Source: CAZUZD01 sp964624465
Lineage (GTDB): Bacteria > Planctomycetota > Planctomycetia > Isosphaerales > Isosphaeraceae
DNA: 6,277 nucleotides
Direction: 5' to 3'
Assembly (NCBI GenBank): GCA_964624465.1
Contig: CAZUZD010000350.1
Coordinates: 1 to 6,277, forward strand
Part shown: piece by piece, positions 5,385 through 6,277 of the stretch
Layout: every line of letters begins with the position of its first letter
Position numbering within the stretch: position 1 is the first letter of the stretch
Translations under genes and position numbers: made by a program
The notes under the pieces: model-generated
Seen by the model: only the letters and a program-made list of their open reading frames with translations
What the model was told of the DNA's origin: nothing
Databases searched by the model: none

Positions 5385-6277
5385 TCAGAAGGCGTCGGCG
5401 CTGATGATCTCGCCGCCGTTGCGGGTGCCGAGCGCCCGCCAGGTGCCGATGCTCACGGTCGCCTTGACGAACTTCACCGAGCCGTCGGCGAAGCCCACGT
5501 TCACGCCGCCGGGGTGGGCGCTGTTGGCCGTGGTCATGATCCGCGAGGGCGGGAACATGCACGACCGCGAGTTCGGCGGGCCCGAGTGCCAGTAGCTGGT
5601 CGTCGAGTGGTAGCCGTAGACCCAGGGGGCGCCGACGTCGCTCACGCGCTGGAAGCCCAGGTTCGTGATGTCCATGGCGCGGCACTGCTGCACGGCCTCG
5701 TCGGCGTTGGCCGGATAGGTCTGCGGCCAGAAGGTGTCGGCCCGCTCGGTGGCGCGGGTGTTGTCGAAATCGCCCTTCACATGCTCGCTGAAGGCGGCCG
5801 TGTTGCTGGTACCGTCGGTGATCTCCGAGAGCCGGATCGGGTCGCTGGAGAAGAACAGGCCGTTGGGCGCCTGCACGGTCTTGTTCACGCCGGTGGGGTC
5901 GGAGGCGCCGTACCACATGGCCACGCTGGTCCCCTCGTTGGAGCGGTAGTTCGTGCCGCCCCAGCCGTTGGGGATCATCGTCACCGGGTCGCTCGGGCAC
6001 AGGAACGACGAGACGCTGGCGCGGTATGCCGTGGCGTTGGCCGGGGCCGACCAGCCCAGGTCGAAGTTCAGCGCGGCCTGCAGCGTCGTCTGCTCCAGGT
6101 ACGGCAGCATCCGGGCCAGCGGCGAGTACGAGTCGGCCTGCGGGATGGTGCGGCCCAGCGGCACGGTGCCGAGCGAGTCGTTGTACGTGTGCAGCGCGAT
6201 GCCGAGCTGCTTCAGGTTGTTCACGCACTGGGCGCGGCGGGCGGCCTCGCGGGCGCTCTGCACGGCCGGCAGCAGCA
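5385..6277 (-). CDS. DUF1559 prepilin-like protein with H-X9-DG motif, 5' end cut off
   Basis: The frame is open to the window edge, with 296 complete codons visible. The first visible residues are LLPAVQSAREAARR, the normal continuation of the type IV pilin-like N-terminus ([25 protein letters not shown]) seen in this family. About 25 residues are therefore missing, and the GTG at 6261-6263 is an internal valine, not a start. Next come C-V-N-N-L-K-Q-L-G-I-A-L-H, FLCPSDP, a [IL]TDGTSNT motif, and near the end H-PGGVNVGFA-DG (codons at 5514-5516 and 5481-5486), the H-X9-DG signature, then the usual GG-E-I-IS ending. DUF1559 proteins are heavily expanded in Planctomycetes and have class III signal/pilin-like N-termini; they are thought to be surface or pseudopilin-like proteins of unknown role. 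The stop at 5385 and the downstream lipoprotein gene suggest a two-gene unit. Confidence 0.95.
   Translation of the reverse strand, partial: LLPAVQSAREAARRAQCVNNLKQLGIALHTYNDSLGTVPLGRTIPQADSYSPLARMLPYLEQTTLQAALNFDLGWSAPANATAYRASVSSFLCPSDPVTMIPNGWGGTNYRSNEGTSVAMWYGASDPTGVNKTVQAPNGLFFSSDPIRLSEITDGTSNTAAFSEHVKGDFDNTRATERADTFWPQTYPANADEAVQQCRAMDITNLGFQRVSDVGAPWVYGYHSTTSYWHSGPPNSRSCMFPPSRIMTTANSAHPGGVNVGFADGSVKFVKATVSIGTWRALGTRNGGEIISADAF

Noticed and set aside
4891..6228. The lipoprotein frame read as one 445-residue protein from 6228.
   Set aside because: Its first ~310 residues are an out-of-frame shadow of the DUF1559 gene. The lipoprotein signal peptide with a ribosome binding site starts at 5301.

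Overview
The window is very GC-rich (strong G/C bias at third codon positions) and looks like a planctomycete chromosome, most plausibly from the Isosphaeraceae/Gemmataceae side. The main reason is the DUF1559 prepilin-like protein with its H-X9-DG signature at the right edge. Further support comes from the EF-hand plus thioredoxin-fold secreted protein, the small lipoprotein behind the DUF1559 gene, and the large share of exported proteins. The lineage is inferred from gene content only; there is no rRNA or other marker.

Every supported gene lies on the minus strand, so the biological order runs from right to left. At the right edge is a DUF1559 pseudopilin-like gene whose first ~25 codons are cut off by the window (5385-6277). 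An intercistronic stem-loop follows, then a 136-residue lipoprotein (4891-5301). Next comes a 213-base intergenic stretch with a perfect palindrome and a decayed second copy of the lipoprotein gene's 3' end. After that is an exported two-domain carboxymuconolactone decarboxylase/AhpD-like protein (3337-4677), closed by a strong 19-bp stem-loop.

Downstream of that stem-loop is a compact three-gene group with gaps of 40 and 48 bases. It holds two adjacent, divergent nucleotidyltransferases of the DNA polymerase beta superfamily that resemble the RlaP/COG3541 RNA-repair family (2313-3215 and 1517-2272). The third gene encodes an exported protein with four EF-hand loops and an iodothyronine-deiodinase-like thioredoxin fold, with cysteine where the animal enzymes have selenocysteine (176-1468). 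The last 175 bases contain no supported gene and end in a nearly pure poly-C run at the window edge.

The most interesting parts are the tandem RlaP-like pair, in which each member keeps a different part of the nucleotidyltransferase signature; the EF-hand/deiodinase fusion next to it; the duplicated AhpD-like protein with one intact and one cysteine-less half; and the remnant of a lost lipoprotein paralogue. No CRISPR array, tRNA, rRNA, insertion sequence or phage gene was seen, and no gene-free stretch exceeds 300 bases.
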